Shown here piece after piece: positions 1 to 7,042 of a stretch of DNA of 9,774 bases. The position numbers were made by a program, and so were the translations under genes. The stretch covers positions 1-9,774 of the forward strand of contig CAZCWX010000387.1 of the NCBI GenBank assembly GCA_964502465.1, given 5' to 3'. The DNA comes from CAZCWX01 sp964502465 (GTDB lineage: Bacteria > Desulfobacterota > Binatia > Bin18). A model generated the notes under the pieces. The model made no database searches, was not told where the DNA came from, and saw only the letters and a program-made list of their open reading frames with translations. The number at the start of each line of letters is the position of its first letter. The first letter of the stretch is position 1.

Positions 1-6
1 TTCCAC

Positions 7-2043
7 CTACCCATCCCACCGCTCGACCTCAACCCGGCAGTCGTAGAACGTGCCGCCGCCGCCGAGGTCCGTCAGCTTTGCCGAGGTTACGTTGTTCACG
101 TTGCCCTTGCCATCAGACAATTTGTCCCACCAGCCCCAGAACGTCGCAACGGTTCCAGGTGGGACATTCTGCGAGATCTTCAGCGGGATAACAAACTGCC
201 CCCGGCCGTTGAATACTCGTACCTCTTCGCGATCCTGCAAGCCGCGCGCTGCTGCGTCCTGAGGATGCATCTCAAGGGTGCGTGCCTCACTTTCCTGCCG
301 ACGCATCACCGGCAGATGGCCATAGGAAGAATTCAACGAGTCCTTGTGTTTCCGTGGCAGGAAATTGAGTGGATAAGGACCGTTCCCAAGGGTTTCATGT
401 GGTGGCACAAAAGTTGGCAAGGGATCAAGGCCATCCTTGGCCATCTTCTCACAGTAGAACTCAAACTTGCCTGATGGGGTGTGAAATCCACCTCTGGCAC
501 GGGGTAAGAGATCCGGCTGGACGCGCGTCTTCATGAACGGGCGGCTGGTAAACTCCTCAACAGATAATCCTTTCTTCAAGGCGTCGGTCATCAGTTCGGT
601 AGGAGACGCGTAGACGGCTGGCTCAGTCAGGCCGAGAGCTTTGGCCAGCAACTGAAACACTTCAGCATTCGACTTTGCCTCTCCCAGAGGTTCTATCGCT
701 TTGCGACTAAAGCTCCCGAAATCGCCACCATAGGCAAGAATAGCGTCGTCGTGTTCAAGCGGTGACGTGGCAGGCAGCACAATATCGGCGTAGTCCGCGG
801 TGTCAGTGAGAAACATGTCGTGGACCGCCAGGAAGAGATCAGGTCGCTGGAGCGCACGGCGAAGGGCAGGTTGGTCCGGCAGTGAGGCTGCCAGATTACA
901 ATTGTAGTTGTAGATGACCTTGAGGGGAGGATCGAAAGCAGGGTCAAGGAGATGCTCAGCAAGACGCACCATGTTGACCTCACGGGTACCGGGAGGAGAA
1001 AGATCAAACCGCATCGCACCATTCATGTTTTGCGCAGTGAACATCGCTCCACCAAAAGTGCACAGTCCGCCACCAACGTCACGCCAGGCTCCTGTCTGTG
1101 CTGGTAAGCAGGCAACCGCGCGCACAGCCGCCGCACCACCGCCACACCGCTGGATACCAATGCCCATGCGAATAACCGCCGGTTTCGTCTGTGCAAAGGC
1201 TCTGGCCAGCTCAACGATTTTCGTGACTGGTACGTCACACGCGCTAGAGAGTTCAGCGAGCGACAGAGAGCGGAGCCGCTGGGCCAGCAGTTCGTATCCG
1301 ATGGTGTAGCGCTGCACGTACGCGTCATCGACGAGCCCTTCTTCTTCAATCACTTTCATCATACCGAGCGCGAGGGCAGCATCCGTGCCAGGACGGAGGA
1401 AGACATGTTCATCACAGACACGAGCGGTACGTGAGCGATACGGGTCGATGGTGACCAATCTGGCTCCTCGCCGTTTGGCTTCCTGTATCAGAGGCCAGAC
1501 GTGTAACCCGGTATTGAGCGGGTTCGAAGCCCAGAAGAGGATGAGCCTGCTCTCCACCAGCCCTTGCGGAGCAAAACCGAAGAAGACATCCGAGTAGTCC
1601 AGCGCACCGTACAAGCCGCCTGCACAGATCGTTCTGGCAAGCGTTGAAGCGCCTAAGGTGTGAAAAAAGCGGCGGTCGATGCCGTTGCCCTGATAGACGC
1701 CGTTGTTCCCACGGTAGGAGTAGGGCAAGATCGCCTGCGGTCCATGCGCAGCAATCGCGGCTTGCATTTCGATGGTAATGGTGGCGATCGCCTCATCCCA
1801 CGAGATCTGCACGAATTGTGCACCAGGTCCTTTGGGGCCGACCCGCTTCACCGGGGAGAGGAGACGGTCGGGAGCATACACCCGATCGAGGAATTTGTTG
1901 ACTTTGGCACAGAGTGCCCCACGGGTGAACGGATGATGCTTGCTGGCAGTAATCTTGACTGCCCTTCCATGCTCAATCGCGACATCCATCAGGCAAGAAT
2001 CAGGACAATCGTGCGGGCAGGCGACCTGGGCAACGTGTGTCAT
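7..2043 (-). CDS. Molybdopterin-dependent oxidoreductase (DMSO reductase superfamily, formate dehydrogenase-like)
   Basis: A 678-residue protein of the molybdopterin (bis-MGD) oxidoreductase superfamily. The N-terminus carries a [4Fe-4S] motif, Cys9-x3-Cys13-x3-Cys17-x27-Cys45, within CPHDCPDSC and RGALCAKV. Cys140 in RTICAGG falls where the Mo/W-ligating Cys or Sec lies in this family (E. coli FdhH Sec140, acetylene hydratase Cys141). Other family motifs are WASNPLNT (171-178), TDTADYADIVLPAT (413-426) and TPSGKFEFY (522-530). A MopB C-terminal cofactor-binding domain occupies about 587-675. There is no twin-arginine leader, so it should be cytoplasmic. The ATG start is preceded by a strong AGGAGGAG, and the stop (TAG) lies inside the window, so the gene is complete. 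It follows a small membrane-protein gene by 72 bp on the same strand. The substrate is not identifiable; no ferredoxin-like or cytochrome partner subunit is visible. Family call is firm, specificity open. Confidence 0.93.
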   Translation of the reverse strand: MTHVAQVACPHDCPDSCLMDVAIEHGRAVKITASKHHPFTRGALCAKVNKFLDRVYAPDRLLSPVKRVGPKGPGAQFVQISWDEAIATITIEMQAAIAAHGPQAILPYSYRGNNGVYQGNGIDRRFFHTLGASTLARTICAGGLYGALDYSDVFFGFAPQGLVESRLILFWASNPLNTGLHVWPLIQEAKRRGARLVTIDPYRSRTARVCDEHVFLRPGTDAALALGMMKVIEEEGLVDDAYVQRYTIGYELLAQRLRSLSLAELSSACDVPVTKIVELARAFAQTKPAVIRMGIGIQRCGGGAAAVRAVACLPAQTGAWRDVGGGLCTFGGAMFTAQNMNGAMRFDLSPPGTREVNMVRLAEHLLDPAFDPPLKVIYNYNCNLAASLPDQPALRRALQRPDLFLAVHDMFLTDTADYADIVLPATSPLEHDDAILAYGGDFGSFSRKAIEPLGEAKSNAEVFQLLAKALGLTEPAVYASPTELMTDALKKGLSVEEFTSRPFMKTRVQPDLLPRARGGFHTPSGKFEFYCEKMAKDGLDPLPTFVPPHETLGNGPYPLNFLPRKHKDSLNSSYGHLPVMRRQESEARTLEMHPQDAAARGLQDREEVRVFNGRGQFVIPLKISQNVPPGTVATFWGWWDKLSDGKGNVNNVTSAKLTDLGGGGTFYDCRVEVERWDG

Positions 2044-2115
2044 AACATGCTCCTCCTCTCCTTGCCTCTACCACATCAGCCTGCAGTAGTCAGCACTGCA
2101 CTGACAGCAGTCTCT

Positions 2116-2571
2116 TTACCAAGAGCGATGGTCTGCACGCCGTGGGGTCAGGAGTCGCCAGAGCGGAGTGACCAGCAGTTCACGCATGCCTGTCTTTCGC
2201 CGTTGTTGAGCAAATGTACTGGGGACAAGCCAGGCCATGAGCAGCAACGCTCCACTCCCCACACTCCAGATCACAAACATCACGAACAGGGTCTGCCTCC
2301 ATCCTTGCGCATTGCGCAACCCGAGATAGGGTCCAGTCACCCATTGCGTCGTCACCAGAGCCCGCTGCTCCCACATCCAGAAAGTTGCCAAAGCTTGCTC
2401 TTCAGGCGTGGTCGGTGCGGTCCCATCAGGGAGCTGGAGTTCATGACCAGCCAAACGAGCCTGACGAGGCGTGTAGATGGGGTCACGCCAGAGTCCGGGC
2501 CACCAGAGCGCCACAATGACGACCAGCAGCCGGCTGCCCCACAAGATGATACGAGCGAGAGAAAGATACAT
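2116..2571 (-). CDS. Small two-pass membrane protein of unknown function
   Basis: I do not recognise this 151-residue protein. It has two clear hydrophobic segments, about residues 5-27 and 94-119, separated by a loop of some 65 residues rich in Trp, Pro and Gln. The basic tail after the second segment (QQRRKTGMR and RRADHRSW) suggests both ends face the cytoplasm and the loop faces the periplasm. The ATG is the only reasonable start: an in-frame TGA lies five codons upstream, and the first hydrophobic segment begins at once. No Shine-Dalgarno is visible; the leader is pyrimidine-rich. It lies 72 bp upstream of the molybdoenzyme gene in the same direction and may be co-transcribed, but nothing marks it as a redox anchor: there is no haem-binding His pair and no Cys. 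The coding potential is supported by its length and by plausible membrane topology. Confidence 0.6.
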   Translation of the reverse strand: MYLSLARIILWGSRLLVVIVALWWPGLWRDPIYTPRQARLAGHELQLPDGTAPTTPEEQALATFWMWEQRALVTTQWVTGPYLGLRNAQGWRQTLFVMFVIWSVGSGALLLMAWLVPSTFAQQRRKTGMRELLVTPLWRLLTPRRADHRSW

Positions 2572-2701
2572 AAGAGAAGAAAAGGATCAATAGTCAGCTG
2601 TGTCTTTACTCAGATTACCCCCCTTGGAGTTGCGCAACCTTGAAGAGGACGATAAGAGAGACCATCATTTTTACTTTAGTATAGCAACAGGAGGGGCAGG
2701 C

Positions 2702-3061
2702 ATGAGTCTCAGGAAGTGTAGGCGTGGATTCGTATACGGGGTACTACTTAGTGGACTGCTGTTCTCCCCGCTGGGGATCTATGCAGAAGAGGGATACCCT
2801 CCCGACTATCAGCCATCCAAGCCGGCAGAAACAGGCGATACCAATGTTCTTTCTCGTGCTCTTGCCATTTCAACGTACATGACTGACAAACTCAACGCCG
2901 CCGGCGGACAGGATTCGCCGATGTGTTATCGGAATTGCTTAACGATCCCTCTGAACGACGTCCTGAAATGCGTCGAAACGAAAGCGACCTACGCTGCCAG
3001 CGAATCCTGCGAAAAGGATGCAGCCCAGCAGATGGCGGCATGTGATCCCAAGTGCCAATGA
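2702..3061 (+). CDS. Small secreted cysteine-rich protein, unknown function
   Basis: A 119-residue protein with a textbook signal peptide: a basic start (MSLRKCRRG), a hydrophobic core at about 11-25, and a likely cleavage site after Ala28 (IYA-EE). The mature part, about 91 residues, has exactly six cysteines at 75, 79, 90, 103, 114 and 118. Their spacing is C-x3-C-x10-C-x12-C-x10-C-x3-C, which reads the same in both directions. This suggests two helices pinned by disulfides in an oxidising compartment. The residues just after cleavage are Pro/Tyr-rich (GYPPDYQPSKP). The frame is open from 2600, but ATG 2702 is chosen because AGGAGG (2689-2694) sits 7 nt upstream and the signal peptide starts there. 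The gene is divergent from the membrane-protein gene ending its 5' side at 2571. I recognise no family. A disulfide-stabilised periplasmic protein is the natural inference; a metal-binding role is possible. Confidence 0.75.
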   Translation: MSLRKCRRGFVYGVLLSGLLFSPLGIYAEEGYPPDYQPSKPAETGDTNVLSRALAISTYMTDKLNAAGGQDSPMCYRNCLTIPLNDVLKCVETKATYAASESCEKDAAQQMAACDPKCQ

Positions 3062-3137
3062 GGGCCTCCGCAGGAAAAGCCCTTCACTCGCTTAGAACTA
3101 TGGGACAAAACCTCCGCCGTATGGCATAAGGCCAGGG

Positions 3138-3215
3138 TGTCATTGCGAGCGAAGCGAAGCAATCTTTGCCCGAAAACAGAGATTGCTTCGTCGCGTACCG
3201 CTCCTCGCAATGACA
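3138..3215. repeat. Palindromic dispersed repeat (TGTCATTGCGAG type)
   Basis: The ends are exact inverted repeats: TGTCATTGCGAG (3138-3149) against CTCGCAATGACA (3204-3215). A second inner pair also matches: CGAAGCAATCT (3155-3165) against AGATTGCTTCG (3180-3190). The right arm carries about 8 extra bases in its middle, so the hairpin is bulged on one side. Sequences starting GTCATTGCGAGCGAAGCG are, from memory, very common intergenic repeats in deltaproteobacteria and other uncultured lineages. It lies between two convergent genes (stops at 3061 and 3267) and could also end transcription from either side, although no T-tract follows it. Confidence 0.85.
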
Positions 3216-3266
3216 GTCTCGGCCCCCTCTACTCCTTTGTTCATCCAGAGTTTTGTCTCACGGTTC

Positions 3267-4319
3267 TTAGAAATGCGGCATCACCTCCCGCACGAAGCGC
3301 TCCATCGATTTCAGCGTCTCCCGATGACTGAAGTGACCGAAATTGAAGTAAAGAATGACTTCTTCAATGCCAGCGGCCTCACATTTCTTGAGGGTAGCAA
3401 TGCATGCTTCGGCATCGCCGGTGACAATACTCCGCTCACCGAAATCCTCAGCTTTCATGCTTTGCAGACGTTCGACGATATCGGCAAAGTACGCGATATG
3501 CGGAGGCGCGGTAGCCCGATCTGAGGGAAAGGCAGGCAAAACCGCATGTAAATAGCGCCGTACTCGTTCTTTGGTGGCGATTTCGTCCGCTTTGCTATCG
3601 GCAACATTGACGAAGTAAGAACATTTAGCCCGTGCGTCGAGATGGCCATGGGCAGCAGCCAGTTCCCGATATGTCTGGACCGCCGCCCCCACGCTGCCAA
3701 ACATCATGGCCGCAGCAAAGGGAGCGAATAAGGTGTGGAACCCATGCTCAGCCGCCATCTCTACGGTCGGACGACTAAAGCAGGCAACGTACATCGGCGG
3801 ATGAGGCTTTTGTACTGGCCGTGGGAGGCAGGAAACCGGCTCAGAAATCGTATAAAACCGCCCCTGGTAGGTAAATTCTTCTTGTGTCCAGGCGAGGCGC
3901 ATCAGGTCGAGCCCTTCGGTAAAACGATCACGACTTTCCTCGAACGCCACCGCAAACGCATCATACTCCCGTTTGTCATAGCCGCGACCGGCTGAAAACA
4001 CGGCTCGGCCGTTGCTCAGCAGATCAAGCAGGGCAAACTCCTCGGCTACTCGTAAAGGATGGTTACACGGCAGTAGAACTGTCGCAGGAGCCAACTTGAT
4101 GTGTGTGGTATGCGCGGCCAAGTGAGCCAGAAACACCGCTGGAGCGGGGAGGCAGCCAAATAAACCAAAATGATGCTCTGGCACCCAGGCAGAATGATAA
4201 CCGAGTTCCTCGGCTATTTTGCACTCTTCGAGCACTTCGCGAAGAAACTGATTCGGGTCGCGTCGTGCTGCGCCGTAGGCTGGCGGATTATCAGTCAAGG
4301 TAAAGTAGCCGAATTTCAT
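3267..4319 (-). CDS. LLM-class flavin-dependent oxidoreductase (bacterial luciferase-like monooxygenase)
   Basis: A 350-residue single-domain TIM-barrel protein of the bacterial luciferase-like monooxygenase superfamily, expected to use reduced FMN (or F420 in some branches) to oxidise an organic substrate in the cytoplasm. Visible signatures are the N-terminal strand MKFGYFTL, the active-site motif EHHF with Glu48-His49-His50 (equivalent to the LuxA EHHF region), DLLSNGR (99-105) followed by AGRG (110-113), PHPPMY (172-177) and a C-terminal VTGDAEACIATL segment. Length is normal for the family. The ATG start has a purine-rich AGGGGGAA about 6 nt upstream. The gene stands alone on its strand, divergent from the MCE-like gene. 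A second family member lies at 7282-8319 on the other strand; the two share motifs but differ at the first active-site histidine. Family certain, substrate unknown. Confidence 0.94.
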   Translation of the reverse strand: MKFGYFTLTDNPPAYGAARRDPNQFLREVLEECKIAEELGYHSAWVPEHHFGLFGCLPAPAVFLAHLAAHTTHIKLAPATVLLPCNHPLRVAEEFALLDLLSNGRAVFSAGRGYDKREYDAFAVAFEESRDRFTEGLDLMRLAWTQEEFTYQGRFYTISEPVSCLPRPVQKPHPPMYVACFSRPTVEMAAEHGFHTLFAPFAAAMMFGSVGAAVQTYRELAAAHGHLDARAKCSYFVNVADSKADEIATKERVRRYLHAVLPAFPSDRATAPPHIAYFADIVERLQSMKAEDFGERSIVTGDAEACIATLKKCEAAGIEEVILYFNFGHFSHRETLKSMERFVREVMPHF

Positions 4320-4391
4320 GACACTTCCCCCTTTGTCCTAGTGTTCCATAGCAAAGCGCGATTGTTCAGACAAATGGGGAGGAACGAGACA

Positions 4392-4460
4392 GGAAGACAG
4401 AGACAGAGAGTTGAGACAGAGAAGGAAGGGGGAAGGTCTCTATCTCTATCTCTATCTTCC
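4392..4460. repeat. Polypurine/polypyrimidine inverted repeat with TCTCTA tandem units
   Basis: A purine-rich stretch (GGAAGACAGAGACAGAGA, 4392-4409) faces a pyrimidine tract built of three TCTCTA units (4437-4454) ending TCTTCC at 4460. The arms 4392-4409 and 4443-4460 pair over 18 positions with only two C/A mismatches on the plus strand. On minus-strand RNA these two become G-U wobbles, so the stem is continuous. GAGAC (4413-4417) and GTCTC (4436-4440) add an inner stem. It lies in the divergent spacer between the LLM oxidoreductase (start 4319) and the MCE-like gene (start 4541), so it may fall in the 5' leader of the minus-strand gene. Confidence 0.7.
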
Positions 4461-4540
4461 CAGCCACTTCCTCCGTGCAACCCATCCAGCTACACTGTGT
4501 TTCTCTGAAAAGAGCCGGTTCTTGCGGAGGATCATTAACT

Positions 4541-5200
4541 ATGCGGAAACTTCTTCTCATCGGCGTGACGACCTTGCCCTTACTCTTTCTTTTAAGCGTG
4601 TATGCTACCCCTCCAGCAACTCCGACCTGGACCGTCAGACTGTACGCGTCCCACAATTTCCAGGTGGGTGATAGCGTGGAAGAAGCTGGGCAGCATATTG
4701 GTCAGATTGTTGAGGTCATACCGTATAGAGATCCCGTGGGTGGCGGCGGCACGGATCTTGTCATCACCTTGGCTCCCTCGTATCGAGATCGCGTACGCGA
4801 GCATTCAGCTTTTGTGGTGAAAAAACCTTTCGGATCAACGCGCCCGGTCTTAAGCCTGGTGGTCTTCGACGAGCACAGTCCAGTGCTACCGCCAGGGAGT
4901 CACGTGGCTGGCGCGGAATCTGAAATGGAGTTGGGGCTCAAACGACAAATGATGGCCATGGAAAGCGCAGTGCGCGTGTTTACTCGGCAGCTCGATGAGT
5001 TACGTCAGACCCTCGATCAGGCAAGCCGTTCCGAAGAAAAACAGCGGCTGGAAGACAGTGTGAGCGGCCTGGTCGATACGCTTCGGCAAACACGCGATGA
5101 TTTGACCCACGTCTTGACCCAAGAACTCGCCAAGTGGAAGAAATTCTACGACAAACTGTTCCCGCCTGAACGCGAGAAACCGGTGCGGATGGTTTCGTAA
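4541..5200 (+). CDS. MCE/MlaD-like domain protein with C-terminal coiled coil
   Basis: A 219-residue envelope protein. Residues 1-22 form a signal peptide or signal anchor (MRKLLLIGVT then a hydrophobic core). Residues about 30-125 resemble a single MCE (MlaD) domain: an opening strand, the GDSVEEAG-x-HIGQIVEV turn equivalent to the family's G-D-x-V-x-x-x-G-x-x-V-G-x-V pattern, a repeated strand (TDLVITLAPSYRDRV), and a closing PPGSHVAGA. Residues about 130-200 are charged and predicted helical coiled coil, as in the helical tails of lipid-transport MCE proteins. ATG 4541 is chosen over an in-frame ATG 22 codons upstream because GGAGG (4526-4530) precedes it and it begins the signal sequence. 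No MlaE permease or MlaF ATPase gene is adjacent, so a role in phospholipid or hydrophobic-substrate transport is inferred from the fold only. The domain match is by eye and moderate. Confidence 0.65.
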   Translation: MRKLLLIGVTTLPLLFLLSVYATPPATPTWTVRLYASHNFQVGDSVEEAGQHIGQIVEVIPYRDPVGGGGTDLVITLAPSYRDRVREHSAFVVKKPFGSTRPVLSLVVFDEHSPVLPPGSHVAGAESEMELGLKRQMMAMESAVRVFTRQLDELRQTLDQASRSEEKQRLEDSVSGLVDTLRQTRDDLTHVLTQELAKWKKFYDKLFPPEREKPVRMVS

Positions 5201-5204
5201 ATCA

Positions 5205-5230
5205 TAGGGGCGCATCACCATACGCCCCTA
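5205..5230. terminator. Palindrome between convergent genes, possible bidirectional terminator
   Basis: TAGGGGCG (5205-5212) pairs exactly with CGCCCCTA (5223-5230) around a 10-nt loop. It begins 5 nt after the MCE-like stop codon and lies 29 bp before the stop of the convergent GST gene. No T-run follows on either strand, so it is not a canonical intrinsic terminator. The AGGGGCG...CGCCCCT core also resembles a common dispersed bacterial palindrome, so it may be a repeat serving as a 3' end. Confidence 0.5.
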
Positions 5231-5258
5231 CTCGGATCATCAGCTTTCTTCTTCTCTC

Positions 5259-5897
5259 CTACTTCTTCATCATCGCTTGCAAGGCTGCTAGCTGCTCACC
5301 GAGAACCTTCTTCGCTGAAGGTCGCTCTTGCACGCGCCCCCACCAGGCAGCGAGCTTGGGCCGCCCCTCTAGAGGCCCTTTGGAACCGAATTGTGGCAGG
5401 AAGTTCGTCATAAAGAACAGCGTTGGTGCCAGTGCCGCATCCGCCAGCGTGAACATCTCACCCGCGGCCCAAGGCTCCGACAACATGGCTTCCAGTTGGT
5501 CAAGGCGGTTGTTCACTTCCGCAACTTTCTCCTGGATAAACGTATCATCAAGCTGCTGTCCGAAAAGCTTGGGAAAGAGCGCCCGCAGTGGTGGTTCCAG
5601 GTACAGATCATGGAAACGTGTAAACGAGCGCACCCGTGCTCTACCCTCAGCATCTTTCGGCAAAAGTGGCTTTTCCGGATATTTGTCCTCGAGGTACTCA
5701 TTGATAATCTCAGATTCAGCAATCAATTGGCCACCAATGTCCAGAGCCGGTACTTTGCCGAGTGGATTGACCGTCTTGTAGTCGGCTGAGCCAAGCCCTC
5801 CTGGTGGATCAACCATCTCGACAGTAAGGCCTTTCTCATACATGGCAATGCGGCTTTTTGAAGCGAAATTGCTCAGATTCATGTTATAGAGCTTCAT
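5259..5897 (-). CDS. Glutathione S-transferase family protein
   Basis: A 212-residue cytosolic GST. The N-terminal thioredoxin-like domain (about 1-80) shows the opening strand MKLYNMNLSNFASKSRIA, with a Ser-rich first loop where the glutathione-activating residue lies. It also has NPLGKVPAL with the cis-proline at Pro50, and the glutathione-binding Glu61-Ser62 pair in IAESEIINEYLE. The all-helical C-terminal domain (about 88-205) has the usual FTLADAALAPT segment (the N-capping S/T-x-x-D motif). Length is typical. ATG is preceded by TTAGGAGGG at good spacing. It is convergent with the MCE-like gene. The reaction is presumably conjugation, dehalogenation or isomerisation using glutathione; the class (zeta/beta-like by the N-terminal loop) cannot be fixed by eye. 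It may serve detoxification in the surrounding catabolic context. Confidence 0.93.
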   Translation of the reverse strand: MKLYNMNLSNFASKSRIAMYEKGLTVEMVDPPGGLGSADYKTVNPLGKVPALDIGGQLIAESEIINEYLEDKYPEKPLLPKDAEGRARVRSFTRFHDLYLEPPLRALFPKLFGQQLDDTFIQEKVAEVNNRLDQLEAMLSEPWAAGEMFTLADAALAPTLFFMTNFLPQFGSKGPLEGRPKLAAWWGRVQERPSAKKVLGEQLAALQAMMKK

Positions 5898-6013
5898 ACC
5901 ACCCTCCTAACAGAAAGAATTGAGGACACCCAGGACTATCCTGCACAGCGCAGGCTAAGTCAAGCACGAAACACTTGCAGATACAGGGGGCAGAATGATA
6001 GGAGAGGCGCACC

Positions 6014-6097
6014 ATGCCATATTTCACCCTTCTGTCGCCGATTTTTAAAAATGCCATCATCTTTTGCTTTGCATTCCTTGTTTTTGCCGCAAGCTGA
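6014..6097 (+). CDS. Possible 27-residue hydrophobic peptide (small membrane or leader peptide)
   Basis: ATG 6014 to TGA 6095-6097 encodes 27 residues: a short polar start (MPYFTLLSPIFKN) followed by a strongly hydrophobic helix (AIIFCFAFLVFAAS). AGGAGAGG at 6000-6007 lies 6 nt upstream (9 nt from the AGGAG core). The stop is 43 bp before the hydrolase start on the same strand. It might be a single-pass small membrane protein, a leader peptide, or the remnant of a secretion signal. Such short frames arise easily by chance; the ribosome-binding site and clean hydrophobicity are the only support. Nothing else recognisable was seen between 5898 and 6140. Confidence 0.25.
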   Translation: MPYFTLLSPIFKNAIIFCFAFLVFAAS

Positions 6098-6140
6098 GGA
6101 CTGACGGAGGAATGCGTAATCGTAAAGGAGGAATCTCCCG

Positions 6141-7028
6141 ATGGAAAAAGAAGTCACCTTTTATAGCGCTGGGCTGAAGCTGGCAGGCACCCTCTATCTG
6201 CCTGATAACCTGCGGGCTGGAGAGAAACGACCTACCGTGCTCTGTTGCCACGGCTTGCGTGCCAACCGCAAAGTGATCCTGCCCGAGTTTGCTCGGGCAT
6301 TTACCAAGCAGGGGTATGTGGCTTTTGTTTTCGACTACCGCAGCTTTGGCGACAGCGAAGGGCAGAAATGGCGATTGATCGCCAAGGAAAGAGATGACGA
6401 CATCATCAACGCCACCACATTCCTGGGGCTCCAACCAGAGGTAGATGTGAGCCGCCTCGCCCTCTTTGGTATCAGCTATGGCGGCGCCAATGTGATCTCT
6501 GCCGGCGCAGCAGACCCACGGACAAAAGCGGTTGTCAGTGTGATCGGTTTTGGTGATGGCGACCGCTGGCTGCGGAACAGTCGCCGGATGTGGGAATATT
6601 GGGCGCTACGCCAGCGTATAGAAAAGGATCGTGAGCGGCGCGTCCTGACTGGCAGTTCAGAGTACGTAGATGCTTTTGAGATTCTCATTCCGACTCCAGC
6701 CGAAGAGCAATTTTACAAAGGGAGTGGCGACATCGCCTCCCTCAAGAGCGAACTCCCGCTCGAGACCGCTGACGACCTCCTGACCTACAAACCCGAAGCG
6801 GTCGTCCAGCAGATCTCTCCACGCCCAGTACTCATCATCGGTGCGGAATTTGACTATCTCGTCGGTTTTGAAGAATGTGTCAGCTTGTATGAGAAGGCCA
6901 AAGAACCAAAACAGCTCCATATCCTTCCAGGGCTCTCACATTATGAAACGTACTCGAAGGGTTTCGACGAGGTGATGCGGCTGAGTTTGGAGGTGTTTGG
7001 GCAGGTGATAGGAGCAAAGAGGGTGTAG
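6141..7028 (+). CDS. Alpha/beta hydrolase
   Basis: A 295-residue alpha/beta-hydrolase-fold enzyme of the dienelactone hydrolase/S15-like type. The N-terminal strands (KEVTFYSAGLKLAGTLYLP) lead to CCHGLRANR with the oxyanion-hole loop at His37-Gly38. The nucleophile elbow GISYGG places the catalytic Ser at 112, and Asp238 (GAEFDYLV) and His267 (GLSHYETY) complete a plausible triad. Residues about 140-215 form a helical cap insertion between the core strands. There is no signal peptide, so it is cytoplasmic. AAAGGAGGA (6124-6132) fixes the start at 6141. The family hydrolyses esters, lactones, amides or C-C bonds; the substrate is not evident. It opens a run of same-strand genes for a flavin monooxygenase, an SDR and a CoA-transferase, compatible with a step in organic-acid catabolism. 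Confidence 0.92.
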   Translation: MEKEVTFYSAGLKLAGTLYLPDNLRAGEKRPTVLCCHGLRANRKVILPEFARAFTKQGYVAFVFDYRSFGDSEGQKWRLIAKERDDDIINATTFLGLQPEVDVSRLALFGISYGGANVISAGAADPRTKAVVSVIGFGDGDRWLRNSRRMWEYWALRQRIEKDRERRVLTGSSEYVDAFEILIPTPAEEQFYKGSGDIASLKSELPLETADDLLTYKPEAVVQQISPRPVLIIGAEFDYLVGFEECVSLYEKAKEPKQLHILPGLSHYETYSKGFDEVMRLSLEVFGQVIGAKRV

Positions 7029-7042
7029 CTGGGGATACAGAT

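Noticed and set aside
914..1309. A 131-codon plus-strand frame opposite the molybdoenzyme gene
   Set aside because: It lies wholly antisense to a gene with firm family motifs, has low-complexity Ser/Arg-rich composition and lacks a ribosome-binding site.
2089..2105. GTCAG/CTGAC hairpin between the membrane-protein and molybdoenzyme genes
   Set aside because: A 5-bp stem is expected by chance and has no T-tract or other context.
1660..2643. A 327-codon plus-strand frame
   Set aside because: It spans the antisense of the molybdoenzyme 5' end and of the small membrane-protein gene, is rich in Pro/His/Arg like a shadow frame, and resembles no family.
3061..3083. AGGGC (3061-3065) and GCCCT (3079-3083) as an intrinsic terminator after the Cys-rich gene
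   Set aside because: The stem is only 5 bp and no T-run follows, so it is too weak to call.
6112..6140. ATG 6112 with a preceding GGAGG as an alternative hydrolase start
   Set aside because: It is out of frame with the hydrolase and the ribosome-binding site is only 1 nt away; ATG 6141 with AAAGGAGGA fits better.
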